NCBI GenBank assembly: GCA_902616855.1
Contig: CACMUL010000008.1
Span: forward strand, 1 to 53,604
Direction of reading: 5' to 3'
Length of the DNA stretch: 53,604 nt
DNA from: an uncultured Alphaproteobacteria bacterium
Lineage (GTDB): Bacteria; Pseudomonadota; Alphaproteobacteria; HIMB59
Part shown: positions 28,947 to 37,260 of the stretch, one piece after another
How positions within the stretch are numbered: the first letter of the stretch is position 1
Layout of the letters: each line of letters starts with the position of its first letter
Notes under the pieces: model-generated
What the model was told of the DNA's origin: nothing
Database searches by the model: none
Seen by the model: only the letters and a program-made list of their open reading frames with translations
Program-made: the position numbers and the translations under genes

Positions 28947-29119
28947 GTGATCAAAATAAAATAACAGACCCTATAGAATATGTTTCAAAAAACACTGATA
29001 TAGTAATGTGCGACGGTGGAAGTGGTGATTTAGGTCATCCAGCTGTTTATTTTAAATTTGGTAAAAAAAAAGAAATTGTGTGTAACTACTGTAATAAAAA
29101 ATTTATAAAAAAAGACTAA
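28943..29119 (+). CDS. small zinc-finger (CHCC) protein, NDUFS6-type
   Basis: This 58-residue protein was found by reading the short gap after htpG. It has a CHCC zinc-finger pattern: cysteine 23 in VMCDGG, histidine 32 in GHPAVYFKF, and cysteines 47 and 50 in VCNYC. The segments GHPAVYF and the CNYC ending are characteristic of the zf-CHCC family, whose mitochondrial relative NDUFS6 is a zinc-binding subunit of respiratory complex I. In bacteria the family is small, conserved and little studied. The ATG overlaps the htpG stop (ATGA), implying coupled translation, and the stop interlocks with the stop of the convergent LysR gene in CTAA. Confidence 0.85.
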   Translation: MSDQNKITDPIEYVSKNTDIVMCDGGSGDLGHPAVYFKFGKKKEIVCNYCNKKFIKKD

Positions 29120-30003
29120 ACTTTTTTTTCTTTATTTACTTCTCTCACTAAAAAATCCCTGAGGGCTTCAATTTTTTTAGAACCCTTCAATTCAGGGGGA
29201 TAAGTAAAATAAATGATTGTTTTTGGCGTATTTGCATTAGGTAAAATAGGAACAAGATTATTATTAGATATTTTCATATATTCTGGTAAGGCACCAATGC
29301 CAGCTCCTCCACCAATAGCTCTCATAACTCCATACATGTTAGATATATAAATGGTCTTGGGTTTTTTCGATTTAGGAATTAAATCCAAAATACAGTTTAC
29401 ATCGGGTATAGATGGCTCAACATCATGACCAAAGGCAATTATTGTATGTTTTGATAAATCACTCACACTTTTTGGTATACCAAATTTTTCAATGTATTCT
29501 GGTGAGGAGTAAATTTTAAATTGAAACTCATACAAAGGAAAACGAATTAAATCCATTTGTGTAGGCTCTTTTAATCGTAAAGCTACATCAGCTTCACCTA
29601 AGGATAGATCTGTATATTTATTCTCAATTCTTATAGAAATATCAATATCAGGATATGCGTTTGAAAACTTTGCTATTCTTGGGGCAAGCCATGTGGTACC
29701 AAAGGCGACAGTGGCAGCTATGTGTAGTGAGCCTGTAGGTTTTTCTTTTGAGGAAGTTAATTGAGACTCGGTTAGAGCTATCTTACCAAATATATCATGT
29801 GCTGTTTTGAATAAAATTTTACCTTGTTCAGTTAATGTTAGCCCTCTGGCATGTCTTTTAAATAGTGATACTTTCAAATCTCTCTCTAGTGAACTAATCT
29901 GTCTACTTATAGAAGAATGACTTATATTCATTTTATTAGCTGCTTCTGAGATATTAAGATCTAGTGCAACATTATGAAAAATTTTAAGTTTATCCCAGTC
30001 CAT
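29116..30003 (-). CDS. LysR family transcriptional regulator
   Basis: This 295-residue protein has the N-terminal LysR winged helix-turn-helix (AANKMNISHSSISRQI, then SLERDLKVSLFKRH and LTLTEQG) and a C-terminal substrate-binding-protein-like effector domain. The arrangement around ATVAFGTTWLAPRI is typical. Such regulators usually control a divergent gene; here the divergent gene is uvrC across 98 bases, though control of uvrC is not shown. The target and the effector are unknown. The T-N11-A motif expected in the gap was not obvious by eye. Confidence 0.93.
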   Translation of the reverse strand: MDWDKLKIFHNVALDLNISEAANKMNISHSSISRQISSLERDLKVSLFKRHARGLTLTEQGKILFKTAHDIFGKIALTESQLTSSKEKPTGSLHIAATVAFGTTWLAPRIAKFSNAYPDIDISIRIENKYTDLSLGEADVALRLKEPTQMDLIRFPLYEFQFKIYSSPEYIEKFGIPKSVSDLSKHTIIAFGHDVEPSIPDVNCILDLIPKSKKPKTIYISNMYGVMRAIGGGAGIGALPEYMKISNNNLVPILPNANTPKTIIYFTYPPELKGSKKIEALRDFLVREVNKEKKV

Positions 30004-30101
30004 GTTTTAATTAGATATTTAGTTATTTATACTATCTATTTTTTGATTAGAAACTCATTAATTTTTTTTTGTGATTTATAAAATGTCTGTAATATAGACT
30101 T

Positions 30102-31904
30102 ATGATTGGGCTAGAAATTCTTAAAAACAGAATAAAAGACGCACCTCAAAGTTCAGGGGTTTATCTTTTTAAAAATAAAAAAGATAACCCGATCTATATA
30201 GGAAAAGCTATTAATATCAAAAGGAGATTATCTAATTACGGTAATCTGCCAAAACTTCCAAGAAGACTTCAAAAAATGGTTTCACAAACAGTAAATATTG
30301 ATTTTGAGCTAACAGAGTCTGAAAGAAATGCGTTATTATTAGAGGCTTTACTAATCAAGAAATTTTCACCGAGATATAATATTCGTTTAAAAGATGATAA
30401 GAGCTTTCCATTAATTAAAATTACAAAAGGTGACTTTCCAAGACTGACAAGATTTAGGAATGAATTTTCTAATGAAGATAAAGTATTTGGCCCATTTACC
30501 TCTGCTTTAAAAACAGACAAAGTCATAAAAATCTTGCAGAAATCTTTTAAGTTAAGGAGTTGTAGTGACTTAGAATTTAAAAATAGAAAGCGGGCATGCC
30601 TACTTTATGACTTAAAACAATGCTCCGCTCCATGCGTAAATAAAGTTACTCAAAATGAATACAAAAATCAAGTTGATGATACAGTAAAATTTTTTCAAGG
30701 AGGTCAAAAAAAAATATTTGATAAATTAGAAAAACAAATGGTTTATTTTAGTGAAAGTCAAAACTATGAAAAGGCAGCAGAGCTAAGAGATAGTATACAA
30801 TCTTTAAATTTTATTATCAGAGAGGAAGTGAAAATCAGTACTCAAGATACAAATTATGACTATATCCATATTGAAGATAAAAAACATTTCTCAATATATA
30901 TTGGTTTCATTAGGTATGGGCGATATCTTGGTGGAAATTTAATTTACTATTCTGAAAAGTTTGAAGATGATATAGACCTTACCTCTTTAATAATACAATT
31001 TTATTTAAAAAACTTCAGACCTAATAAAATAATAATTTCAAAAAAAATTAACGGATATAGTGAATTAAAATCAATTATGAGAGATAATTATAAGATTGAT
31101 GTATTTCTAAAAAGTAGTAAAATTAATGGTGTTCAGAAAATTTCGAAACTTACCGCTAAAAGAAATGATAAAGAAGTAAATCTTCAAAAACAAAAGTTTA
31201 TTAATAATCAAGAAATTTTAACTTTAATAAAAAATAGATTTAATATTAATAATAAAATTGAACGTGTTGAGGCTTACGATAATAGTTTTTTCGGTAACAA
31301 CTATGCTGTGGCATCATATGTAGTATTTAATGAGGATGGTTTTAGTATAAAAGATTCTAGAACATATAAATTTAAAGATTATGATTTAAAAAAGTTTGGT
31401 GATGCAGATCTAATGCGAAAGGTGTTTAAATCTCGTTTCTCCAAAGAAGATAAAATTTTACCAGATTTAATAATTATTGACGGGGGTCAACCTTATTTGA
31501 AAATTTGCCAAGAAATTATTCATGAAAGAGGTATTAGTGAAAGTATAAAGTTAATTGGAGTGTCCAAAGGTTTTAAACGAGATTTTAAATTTGACAGATA
31601 TCACACTCTAAGTGAAAAAAATCTATCTTTGAAGAATAGCCCTCAAATAGAGGGTTTTATCCAAAAAATGAGAGATCAGGCTCACAAATTATCCAAAAAA
31701 AATAGCATGAAAAGGATGTCCGACTCCCTAAAAACAAGTTTTTTAGATGATATACCTGGCATTGGGAAAATAAAAAAAATGAGGGTTATCAATTTTTTTG
31801 GAAGTGTTCAAAATCTAAAGAAAGCTAACAGAGATGAGTTAACTCAAATAAAAGGATTAAATTCGAAAAATATTAAGTCTATATTGGATAAGATAAATGG
31901 CTAA
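30102..31904 (+). CDS. uvrC: excinuclease ABC subunit C
   Basis: This 600-residue nuclease has the GIY-YIG N-terminal domain (SGVYLFKNKKDNPIYIG, then NIKRRLSNY), a cysteine-containing middle region, a UVR domain, the C-terminal RNase H-like nuclease domain (VEAYDNSFFGNN and IIDGG), and tandem helix-hairpin-helix repeats at the end (LDDIPGIGKIKKMR, then LTQIKGLNSKNI). It makes both incisions in nucleotide excision repair with UvrA and UvrB. It heads the uvrC-pgsA-moaD-moaE cluster, which overlaps continuously and is common in alphaproteobacteria. Confidence 0.96.
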   Translation: MIGLEILKNRIKDAPQSSGVYLFKNKKDNPIYIGKAINIKRRLSNYGNLPKLPRRLQKMVSQTVNIDFELTESERNALLLEALLIKKFSPRYNIRLKDDKSFPLIKITKGDFPRLTRFRNEFSNEDKVFGPFTSALKTDKVIKILQKSFKLRSCSDLEFKNRKRACLLYDLKQCSAPCVNKVTQNEYKNQVDDTVKFFQGGQKKIFDKLEKQMVYFSESQNYEKAAELRDSIQSLNFIIREEVKISTQDTNYDYIHIEDKKHFSIYIGFIRYGRYLGGNLIYYSEKFEDDIDLTSLIIQFYLKNFRPNKIIISKKINGYSELKSIMRDNYKIDVFLKSSKINGVQKISKLTAKRNDKEVNLQKQKFINNQEILTLIKNRFNINNKIERVEAYDNSFFGNNYAVASYVVFNEDGFSIKDSRTYKFKDYDLKKFGDADLMRKVFKSRFSKEDKILPDLIIIDGGQPYLKICQEIIHERGISESIKLIGVSKGFKRDFKFDRYHTLSEKNLSLKNSPQIEGFIQKMRDQAHKLSKKNSMKRMSDSLKTSFLDDIPGIGKIKKMRVINFFGSVQNLKKANRDELTQIKGLNSKNIKSILDKING

Positions 31905-32451
31905 AATTTATACTATTCCAAATATTATTACCTTTGTAAGAATTATTTTAATTCCCATAATTTTATATTTACTATTCTCCGATAATTCAAAAGTAGTGCT
32001 AGTTGCAGGCTTACTTTTTATAGTTTCATCTATATCTGATTATTTTGATGGATATTTAGCGAGAACATTGAATCAATCTTCTAAGCTGGGTACTTTACTT
32101 GATCCTATCGCCGATAAATTATTAATAGCAGCTGTCATCATAGTTTTGATAGACACGAGGGTAATTGCGGACATTCATGTTATTCCAGCCATAATTATTT
32201 TATTAAGAGAAATTGCAATTTCTGGTTTAAGAGAATTTTTAGCTAAACTAAATACTGATATGCCAGTAAGCAAACTAGCTAAATATAAAACTACATTTCA
32301 AATGGTTAGTTTATCTATTCTCATAATAGGATTAGGTTTCGAATTAAATGATTTTCTTTGGAATTTAGGCTTAGTCACATTATGGCTAGCCGCTATAATT
32401 ACTTTGTTATCTGGATATAATTATGTAGCAAAAGGTCTTAAACATATTTGA
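31897..32451 (+). CDS. pgsA: CDP-diacylglycerol--glycerol-3-phosphate 3-phosphatidyltransferase
   Basis: This 184-residue membrane protein has about four to five helices and the CDP-alcohol phosphotransferase signature: SDYFDGYLARTLNQSSKLG followed by LLDPIADK, which provides the metal-binding aspartates. It makes phosphatidylglycerol phosphate, the first committed step to phosphatidylglycerol and cardiolipin. It starts inside the end of uvrC (eight-base overlap) and its stop overlaps the TTG start of moaD by four bases, so translational coupling along the cluster is likely. Confidence 0.96.
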   Translation: MAKIYTIPNIITFVRIILIPIILYLLFSDNSKVVLVAGLLFIVSSISDYFDGYLARTLNQSSKLGTLLDPIADKLLIAAVIIVLIDTRVIADIHVIPAIIILLREIAISGLREFLAKLNTDMPVSKLAKYKTTFQMVSLSILIIGLGFELNDFLWNLGLVTLWLAAIITLLSGYNYVAKGLKHI

Positions 32452-32702
32452 ATATTACATTAAAATATTTTTCTTGGATAAGAGTAAAACTTAAAAAAAG
32501 TCATGACTTAATTGAATTAAATCAAACGATAAGTTTTAATGAATTAAAAAATAATCTCATTTCAAAAGACCCTGTATTTCGAGAAATATTTGAAGATAAG
32601 AGCGTAAAATATTTTTTAAACTTGAAGGAAATAGATGATGAAAATCAAACACTAAATAATGGTGATATATTAGCTTTATTACCTCCCGTTACAGGTGGAT
32701 AA
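32448..32702 (+). CDS. moaD: molybdopterin synthase sulfur carrier subunit (MoaD-like)
   Basis: This 84-residue ubiquitin-fold protein starts at a TTG overlapping the pgsA stop and ends with the diagnostic ALLPPVTGG. The C-terminal di-glycine is activated as an acyl adenylate and then as a thiocarboxylate, and delivers sulfur to precursor Z in molybdopterin synthesis. The adjacent gene encodes the large subunit MoaE. The early NITLKYFSWIRVKL strand and the NGDILALLPPV segment fit the fold. The rest of the molybdenum cofactor pathway is not in the window. Confidence 0.93.
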   Translation: MNITLKYFSWIRVKLKKSHDLIELNQTISFNELKNNLISKDPVFREIFEDKSVKYFLNLKEIDDENQTLNNGDILALLPPVTGG

Positions 32703-33163
32703 TGATTAAAATAACTAATGATAATTTTGATCTAGAGACAGAATTTAAATGTATTTCTTCTGATAAAAATGGTGCATACAGTTTCTTCCTGGGAACAGTT
32801 AGATCTGATTTAAGCTCATCAAATAAGAAAATAAAAGGAATTTATTTGGAGTGTTATGAAGAATTAGCATTAGCTCAGCTTAAAAAAATAAGAAGCAAAG
32901 CATTAAGTAGTTGGAAACTAAATGAATGTTTAATAATTCACCGAATAGGAAAATTAGATTTAGGAGAAAAAATAGTCTTAGTAATTACTGCCTGTTCTCA
33001 TCGTGCGAACGCTATAGAAGCTTGTGAGTTTGTGATTGATAGTTTAAAGATAGATGTAGCTTTTTGGAAATTTCATTTATTAGATAATGATGAAAAAGTA
33101 ACAGTATTACAAAAAAACTCAGATAATAAAAAAATGTTAAAATGGAAGGATATTATTAATTAA
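32702..33163 (+). CDS. moaE: molybdopterin synthase catalytic subunit
   Basis: This 153-residue protein matches MoaE: GAYSFFLGTVRSD near the N-terminus, LECYEELA, HRIGKLDLGEKIVLV, CSHRANAIEACEFVID with the conserved arginine, and FWK at the active-site lysine. It inserts two sulfurs from MoaD into precursor Z. The C-terminal tail after FWK is more divergent than usual, without the common KKE..DG..WV wording. The start overlaps the moaD stop by one base. The stop interlocks with that of ilvE in TTAA. Confidence 0.94.
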   Translation: MIKITNDNFDLETEFKCISSDKNGAYSFFLGTVRSDLSSSNKKIKGIYLECYEELALAQLKKIRSKALSSWKLNECLIIHRIGKLDLGEKIVLVITACSHRANAIEACEFVIDSLKIDVAFWKFHLLDNDEKVTVLQKNSDNKKMLKWKDIIN

Positions 33164-34047
33164 TTATCTTTGTAGTTGGGGTCTACCTCTTTCATATACA
33201 GACTTGAAATCTTAGCTGTAATATCTCCAACTTTAAAAGTTTGATTATCTATTTTTCCTACTGGGGTTACTTCTACAGCAGAGCCCGTTAGGAAAATTTC
33301 TTCGGCATTTTTTATTTCATTTGGATATATATCTCTTTCAATAACTTTAATACCCTCATTTTTAGCGATTTCAATGACTGCCTGACGTGTAATTCCATTT
33401 AAAAAACAATCAGGCACCGGTGTATGAATTTCTCCATTAATTACCAAAAAAATATTTGATCCAGTAGACTCACTTACTCTACCTTTATAATCAAGCATCA
33501 AAGCATCTGTAAAACCATTTTTTTCAGCCTCATGTTTACTTAAAGTACAAATCATATATAGACCAGCTGCTTTAGTGTCAGTTGGTATGCAATCTGGGGG
33601 TGGTCTTTTCCACACTGCTGTTTGAAGAGATATGCCTTTTAATCGGTCTTCTTTAGTGAAATAACTAGGCCATTCCCAAGTAGCAACAGCTACATTTATT
33701 TTATTTCTCTGCGCAGAGATAGCCATCATTTCACTTCCTCTCCAAATCACTGGGCGAACATAACCATATTTTATGTTCATTTTTTTTATTGTAGCTTTTT
33801 GAGCATTATTTATTTCATCCTTTGAATATGGTACTTCTATACCCATTCTTTGCGCTGAAAAAAATAGTCTATCGGTATGTTTTTCTAATTCATAAATTTT
33901 TTCCCCATAAACCCTGAGTCCCTCAAAAACGCAACTACCATAATGAAGTCCATGATTTAATACATGAGTGGTCGCGTTTTGCCATTCGACAAACTCACCA
34001 TTATACCAAATAAAACCAATTCTTTTGTCAAAGGGGATAATTTCCAT
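33160..34047 (-). CDS. ilvE: branched-chain amino acid aminotransferase
   Basis: This 295-residue fold-type IV aminotransferase has HVLNHGLHYGSCVFEGLR, the cofactor lysine region KAAGLYM, MLDYKGRVSESTGSNIF with the conserved glutamate, and LTGSAVEVTPV. It performs the last step of leucine, isoleucine and valine synthesis and the first of their breakdown. It is divergent from the MarR-type regulator across 58 bases. The ilvE/MarR/OmpR arrangement is common in alphaproteobacteria. Confidence 0.95.
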   Translation of the reverse strand: MEIIPFDKRIGFIWYNGEFVEWQNATTHVLNHGLHYGSCVFEGLRVYGEKIYELEKHTDRLFFSAQRMGIEVPYSKDEINNAQKATIKKMNIKYGYVRPVIWRGSEMMAISAQRNKINVAVATWEWPSYFTKEDRLKGISLQTAVWKRPPPDCIPTDTKAAGLYMICTLSKHEAEKNGFTDALMLDYKGRVSESTGSNIFLVINGEIHTPVPDCFLNGITRQAVIEIAKNEGIKVIERDIYPNEIKNAEEIFLTGSAVEVTPVGKIDNQTFKVGDITAKISSLYMKEVDPNYKDN

Positions 34048-34105
34048 AATCCGAAATAATGTAATATTATTTATTAAAATTCACAATATAATTATATTAA
34101 ATTTC

Positions 34106-34522
34106 ATGAGTTTAAGTTTTGCTGATACTTTATATTTTAAAAAAGAAAATATTCTAGAAATAATTTTAGGTTTACATAGATCTTATAAATCCCTTCAAAG
34201 AGAAATTCAAATTTGTTGTGAATTAAATAATTTAACATTTAATGAATTAATAGTTATTTTAGAAATTAAAAAAGGATTTAAGAGAAAAATTGATATAGCT
34301 AATAAAGTTTTTTTAAAAAAACAAAATTTAAATTTAATACTAAAAGACTTACAGGCAAAGAATGTATTAAAGTTAGATAATAAAAATCTATCAATTACTC
34401 CAAATGGGGAGGAAATAGTTCAAAAAACAACTGATAGAATAAATGAAAAAATTATAAAGATCTTTAAAAAAACTGACCCTAAAAATATGTCTGGTTTCAT
34501 TAACATAATTGAGTCTTTGTAA
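34106..34522 (+). CDS. MarR-like winged-helix regulator (PetP-type)
   Basis: The frame is open from 33968, but that part overlaps ilvE; the ATG at 34106 gives a 138-residue protein of normal length for the family. It shows a winged-helix core (LNNLTFNELIVILEIKKG, IDIANKVFLKKQNLNLILKDLQAKNVLKLDNKNLSIT described here by its position about residues 45-100) with MarR-style helices around it. It is followed directly by an OmpR-type regulator and a histidine kinase. In Rhodobacter a MarR protein (PetP) and an OmpR-type protein (PetR) act near the bc1 genes; the equivalence here is inference. The bc1 genes are about 10 kb away. Confidence 0.72.
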   Translation: MSLSFADTLYFKKENILEIILGLHRSYKSLQREIQICCELNNLTFNELIVILEIKKGFKRKIDIANKVFLKKQNLNLILKDLQAKNVLKLDNKNLSITPNGEEIVQKTTDRINEKIIKIFKKTDPKNMSGFINIIESL

Positions 34523-35190
34523 TGAATGATAAGCACATACTTTTAGTTGAGGATGATGAGACGCTCCAGGCTCTCATAGAAAAATTATTAGTAAATAATG
34601 ATTATGTAGTATCTAAGGCCGTAAGCATTGAGGAGGCAAAAAAATTAGTTAAATTATTTTTATTTGATCTGATAATTTTAGATGTAATGCTTCCTGATAG
34701 CACTGGTTTAGATTTTTATGAAAACTCAATTAAAAATAGAGTTAACACACCAGTAATTTTTCTATCCGCATTGAGTAATGTAGATGACAGAGTTACCGGA
34801 TTAGAGCTTGGAGCTGATGATTATATTGGCAAACCTTTTGACTCTAGGGAGTTATTACTAAAAATAGAAAAAAATATTTCAAAAAAACAATCACTTGATT
34901 TAGTAAATTTTGGAAATGATACTGAATTTGATTTGAAAAAAGAAAAATTGTTATTTAAAAAACAAAATATAAACCTTTCAAGTAATGAGGTAAAAATCTT
35001 AAAACTTTTAATAAATAATTCACATCAATATTTGACCAGAGATTTATTAAATACAGAATTAGGACTAGATTATTTATCAAGAAGTGGTGATATGCAAATT
35101 TCTAGATTAAGATTAAAACTTAAAAAAGAATGTAATCTTAAAGATATTATTAGATCAGTTCATGGAAAAGGATATAAAATTTTCATTTAA
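34522..35190 (+). CDS. OmpR-family response regulator (PetR-type)
   Basis: This 222-residue protein has a receiver domain with the acidic pocket at residues 11-12 and the phosphoacceptor aspartate at residue 54 (ILDVMLPDS), the conserved lysine in GKPFDSREL, and a C-terminal winged helix typical of OmpR/PhoB proteins (SRLRLKLKKE, then IRSVHGKGYKIFI). It starts on the last base of the MarR-like gene's stop and its own stop touches the histidine kinase start. It should be phosphorylated by that kinase. Regulated genes are not known from the sequence. Confidence 0.93.
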   Translation: MNDKHILLVEDDETLQALIEKLLVNNDYVVSKAVSIEEAKKLVKLFLFDLIILDVMLPDSTGLDFYENSIKNRVNTPVIFLSALSNVDDRVTGLELGADDYIGKPFDSRELLLKIEKNISKKQSLDLVNFGNDTEFDLKKEKLLFKKQNINLSSNEVKILKLLINNSHQYLTRDLLNTELGLDYLSRSGDMQISRLRLKLKKECNLKDIIRSVHGKGYKIFI

Positions 35191-36431
35191 TGTTTAAATG
35201 GAAAAATTTTTCAGAGAGCCTTTTAGTTAGATCTGTTTATCTAATAACTATACCCATAGTATTAGTTCAAATCATAGGAATTATTATATTTTTTGAATTA
35301 CACTTGGATCTAGTATTAAAAAGAAGTGCTCAATCAATTTCTAATGAAATTAAAATCTTGGAAATGAAAAAAGACTCTCCCTCTATAAATAATTATGCAA
35401 ATACATTACAAATTATTAGAACTGATAATTTAGATTTAAGTGACACTGAAGAGGTTTCTAATTGGATATTTAAAAAACGAATGAAAAATTCTCTTAATCA
35501 ATTATCTGGAAATTTTGAAGTCCTACAAAATCAAACCCACTTTATATTTTTTGATAAAAAAAAATTAGAATTTTTTTATTTAGTTCCTAAGAAAAGAGTT
35601 GAGACTAAAACTGTTGGTGGTTTTTTTCTATGGACAATTGCTGTAAGTATTATTTTGTCTTTAATTTCATATTTATTTATAAAGAAACAAATTCAACCAC
35701 TTAAAAGACTTGGAATTATTACAAGAAGTTTTGGAAGAGGTATTGAAACTCCAAATTTAAAACCAACTGGATCATCAGAGGTTAGAGGTTTAATTAAAGA
35801 CTTTAATAATATGCATAATAACATAAACAGCACTCTTGATAATCAAAGAAATATGTTGGCTGGTATTAGTCATGATTTGAAGACACCACTAACGAGAATA
35901 AATCTAATGATTGAGGAAATTAATAACGAAACATTAAAAAACTCAATTTCTCAAAATATTTCAGAAATGAATATTATGCTTAATCATTATCTAGACTTTA
36001 TTAAAAATGAAAAAAATGAAAATCTAGATGAGATTAATACTTCTGATTTTATATCTAGCTTGACTCAAAATTATCCTAAACTTCAAATTTTAATTAATAA
36101 TTCAAATCAAATATTTATAAGAAAAAATCAAATAACTAGGGCCATAATGAACATACTAGACAATGCTGATAAATTTGCAGAAAAAATTTTTATAAGTTCA
36201 AATATTTTAAATAATAATTGGAAAATAGAGATTGACGATAATGGCCCAGGTACAAATTTATCTCAAGAACAGCTAATAAGACCTTTTGTTAAAGGCTCTG
36301 ATCAATTAAATCAAGGTACTGGATTAGGTCTATCTATAGTTCAAAAACTGATAAAATTAAATAATGGAGAGTTAAATTTCCAAAAATCTTCACATGGTGG
36401 CTTAAAAGTAACTGTTATATTACAAATTTAG
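35190..36431 (+). CDS. EnvZ-like sensor histidine kinase
   Basis: This 413-residue membrane kinase has one N-terminal helix (about residues 13-36), a sensory segment, a second helix (about residues 145-167), a HAMP region, the phosphoacceptor histidine in GISHDLKTPLTRI, the N box NILDNADKF, the G1 box DDNGPGT and the G2 box GTGLGLSIVQKL. Length and order match the EnvZ group. It is cotranscribed with the OmpR-type regulator. The presumed periplasmic sensor segment is short and its signal is unknown. Confidence 0.93.
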   Translation: MFKWKNFSESLLVRSVYLITIPIVLVQIIGIIIFFELHLDLVLKRSAQSISNEIKILEMKKDSPSINNYANTLQIIRTDNLDLSDTEEVSNWIFKKRMKNSLNQLSGNFEVLQNQTHFIFFDKKKLEFFYLVPKKRVETKTVGGFFLWTIAVSIILSLISYLFIKKQIQPLKRLGIITRSFGRGIETPNLKPTGSSEVRGLIKDFNNMHNNINSTLDNQRNMLAGISHDLKTPLTRINLMIEEINNETLKNSISQNISEMNIMLNHYLDFIKNEKNENLDEINTSDFISSLTQNYPKLQILINNSNQIFIRKNQITRAIMNILDNADKFAEKIFISSNILNNNWKIEIDDNGPGTNLSQEQLIRPFVKGSDQLNQGTGLGLSIVQKLIKLNNGELNFQKSSHGGLKVTVILQI

Positions 36432-36433
36432 GT

Positions 36434-36766
36434 TTAAAAAAGCTTACCACCATTTGGGATTTTAATTGAGGGCATTATTAATACTGGATTATTTTCATCA
36501 TCAGGAAAACCTAGGACCAGCACCTCAGAAATCATTTTTCCAATTTGCTTTGGTGGAAAGTTTATAACTGCAGCTACTTGCTTACCAATTAATTCCTCTG
36601 GAAGGTAGTATTTGGTAAGCTGTGCTGATGTTTTTTTTTGACCAATCTTTTCGCCAAAATCTATAAGTAAATATAAGCTGGGATTGATGGATTTTTTATT
36701 TATTTTTGCTTCGATCACCGTTCCAACTCTGATATCAACTTTTTCAAAGTCAGAATAATTAATCAT
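36434..36766 (-). CDS. csaA: CsaA-type tRNA-binding domain protein
   Basis: This 110-residue protein is a free-standing tRNA-binding OB-fold domain, seen in the order DIRVGTVIEA, LYLLIDFGEKIG, QLTKYY, GKQVAAVINFPPKQIGKM, and SEVLVLGF, ending in the conserved PNGGK. CsaA binds tRNA and unfolded peptides and has chaperone-like activity in Bacillus; the bacterial role is not settled. It overlaps the upstream TetR-like gene by four bases and sits two bases from the convergent kinase gene's end. Confidence 0.92.
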   Translation of the reverse strand: MINYSDFEKVDIRVGTVIEAKINKKSINPSLYLLIDFGEKIGQKKTSAQLTKYYLPEELIGKQVAAVINFPPKQIGKMISEVLVLGFPDDENNPVLIMPSIKIPNGGKLF

Positions 36767-37260
36767 CCTTTTTTAATAAATGACTTTAATTTATTAATAT
36801 TATCGAATGCATTCCCTATAAAAGCCATAGTTTTGTCCATACTATTATTATCTTCAATCCATACATTAAAAGCATATATGTAAATTATGTTACTTATTAT
36901 TTTTTCAACTTGAGAATTAAGGAATAAATTAAAATAATTATTAATATTTTTTGACAAATTTAAAAAATATTTTGGTTTTTTCTGTGACTCCAAATAAATT
37001 CTTAGTGTTATACTTTTATAATCATTCAGAAAATCTAATCTATTAATGATACCTTCAAAAATTTTGTCTTGTGTGGAAAGGTCTTTAGAAGGGACTTTTA
37101 ATTCAGTCGAAATAAAATTTTCAAAATCTTTAATAAAAATATTGAGGTCTTGGTAATCTGAACTAATTGATTTAATTTTAGAGGGAAAGCTCTTTAAATG
37201 AGCCATGCTATTGAGTTTTTTTAAATTTGTTCTATTAAGATTTTTTGTTTTTTTTCTCAC
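36763..37260 (-). CDS. degenerate TetR/COQ9-like protein with a shortened N-terminal domain
   Basis: This 165-residue protein starts at a GTG inside the end of proC. The C-terminal half (DKIFEGIINRLDFLNDYKS, then IIYIYAFNVWIEDNNS and MDKTMAFIGNAF) matches the helical C-terminal domain of an alphaproteobacterial TetR-like family found near proC and csaA. A FPSK segment, which normally closes a TetR helix-turn-helix, occurs at about residues 25-28, so only 25 residues precede it instead of the usual 40 or more. A complete DNA-binding domain therefore seems absent. The first 17 residues are very basic (RKKTKNLNRTNLKK). Function is unknown; a lipid- or partner-binding role like COQ9 is possible. 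Confidence 0.65.
   Translation of the reverse strand: MRKKTKNLNRTNLKKLNSMAHLKSFPSKIKSISSDYQDLNIFIKDFENFISTELKVPSKDLSTQDKIFEGIINRLDFLNDYKSITLRIYLESQKKPKYFLNLSKNINNYFNLFLNSQVEKIISNIIYIYAFNVWIEDNNSMDKTMAFIGNAFDNINKLKSFIKKG

Noticed and set aside
32702-33163. MoaE as a pseudogene because the C-terminal tail is divergent
   Set aside because: The core motifs, including the FWK lysine, are present and length is normal.
33968-34105. N-terminal extension of the MarR-like protein
   Set aside because: This part overlaps ilvE on the other strand, and the ATG at 34106 gives the normal family length.
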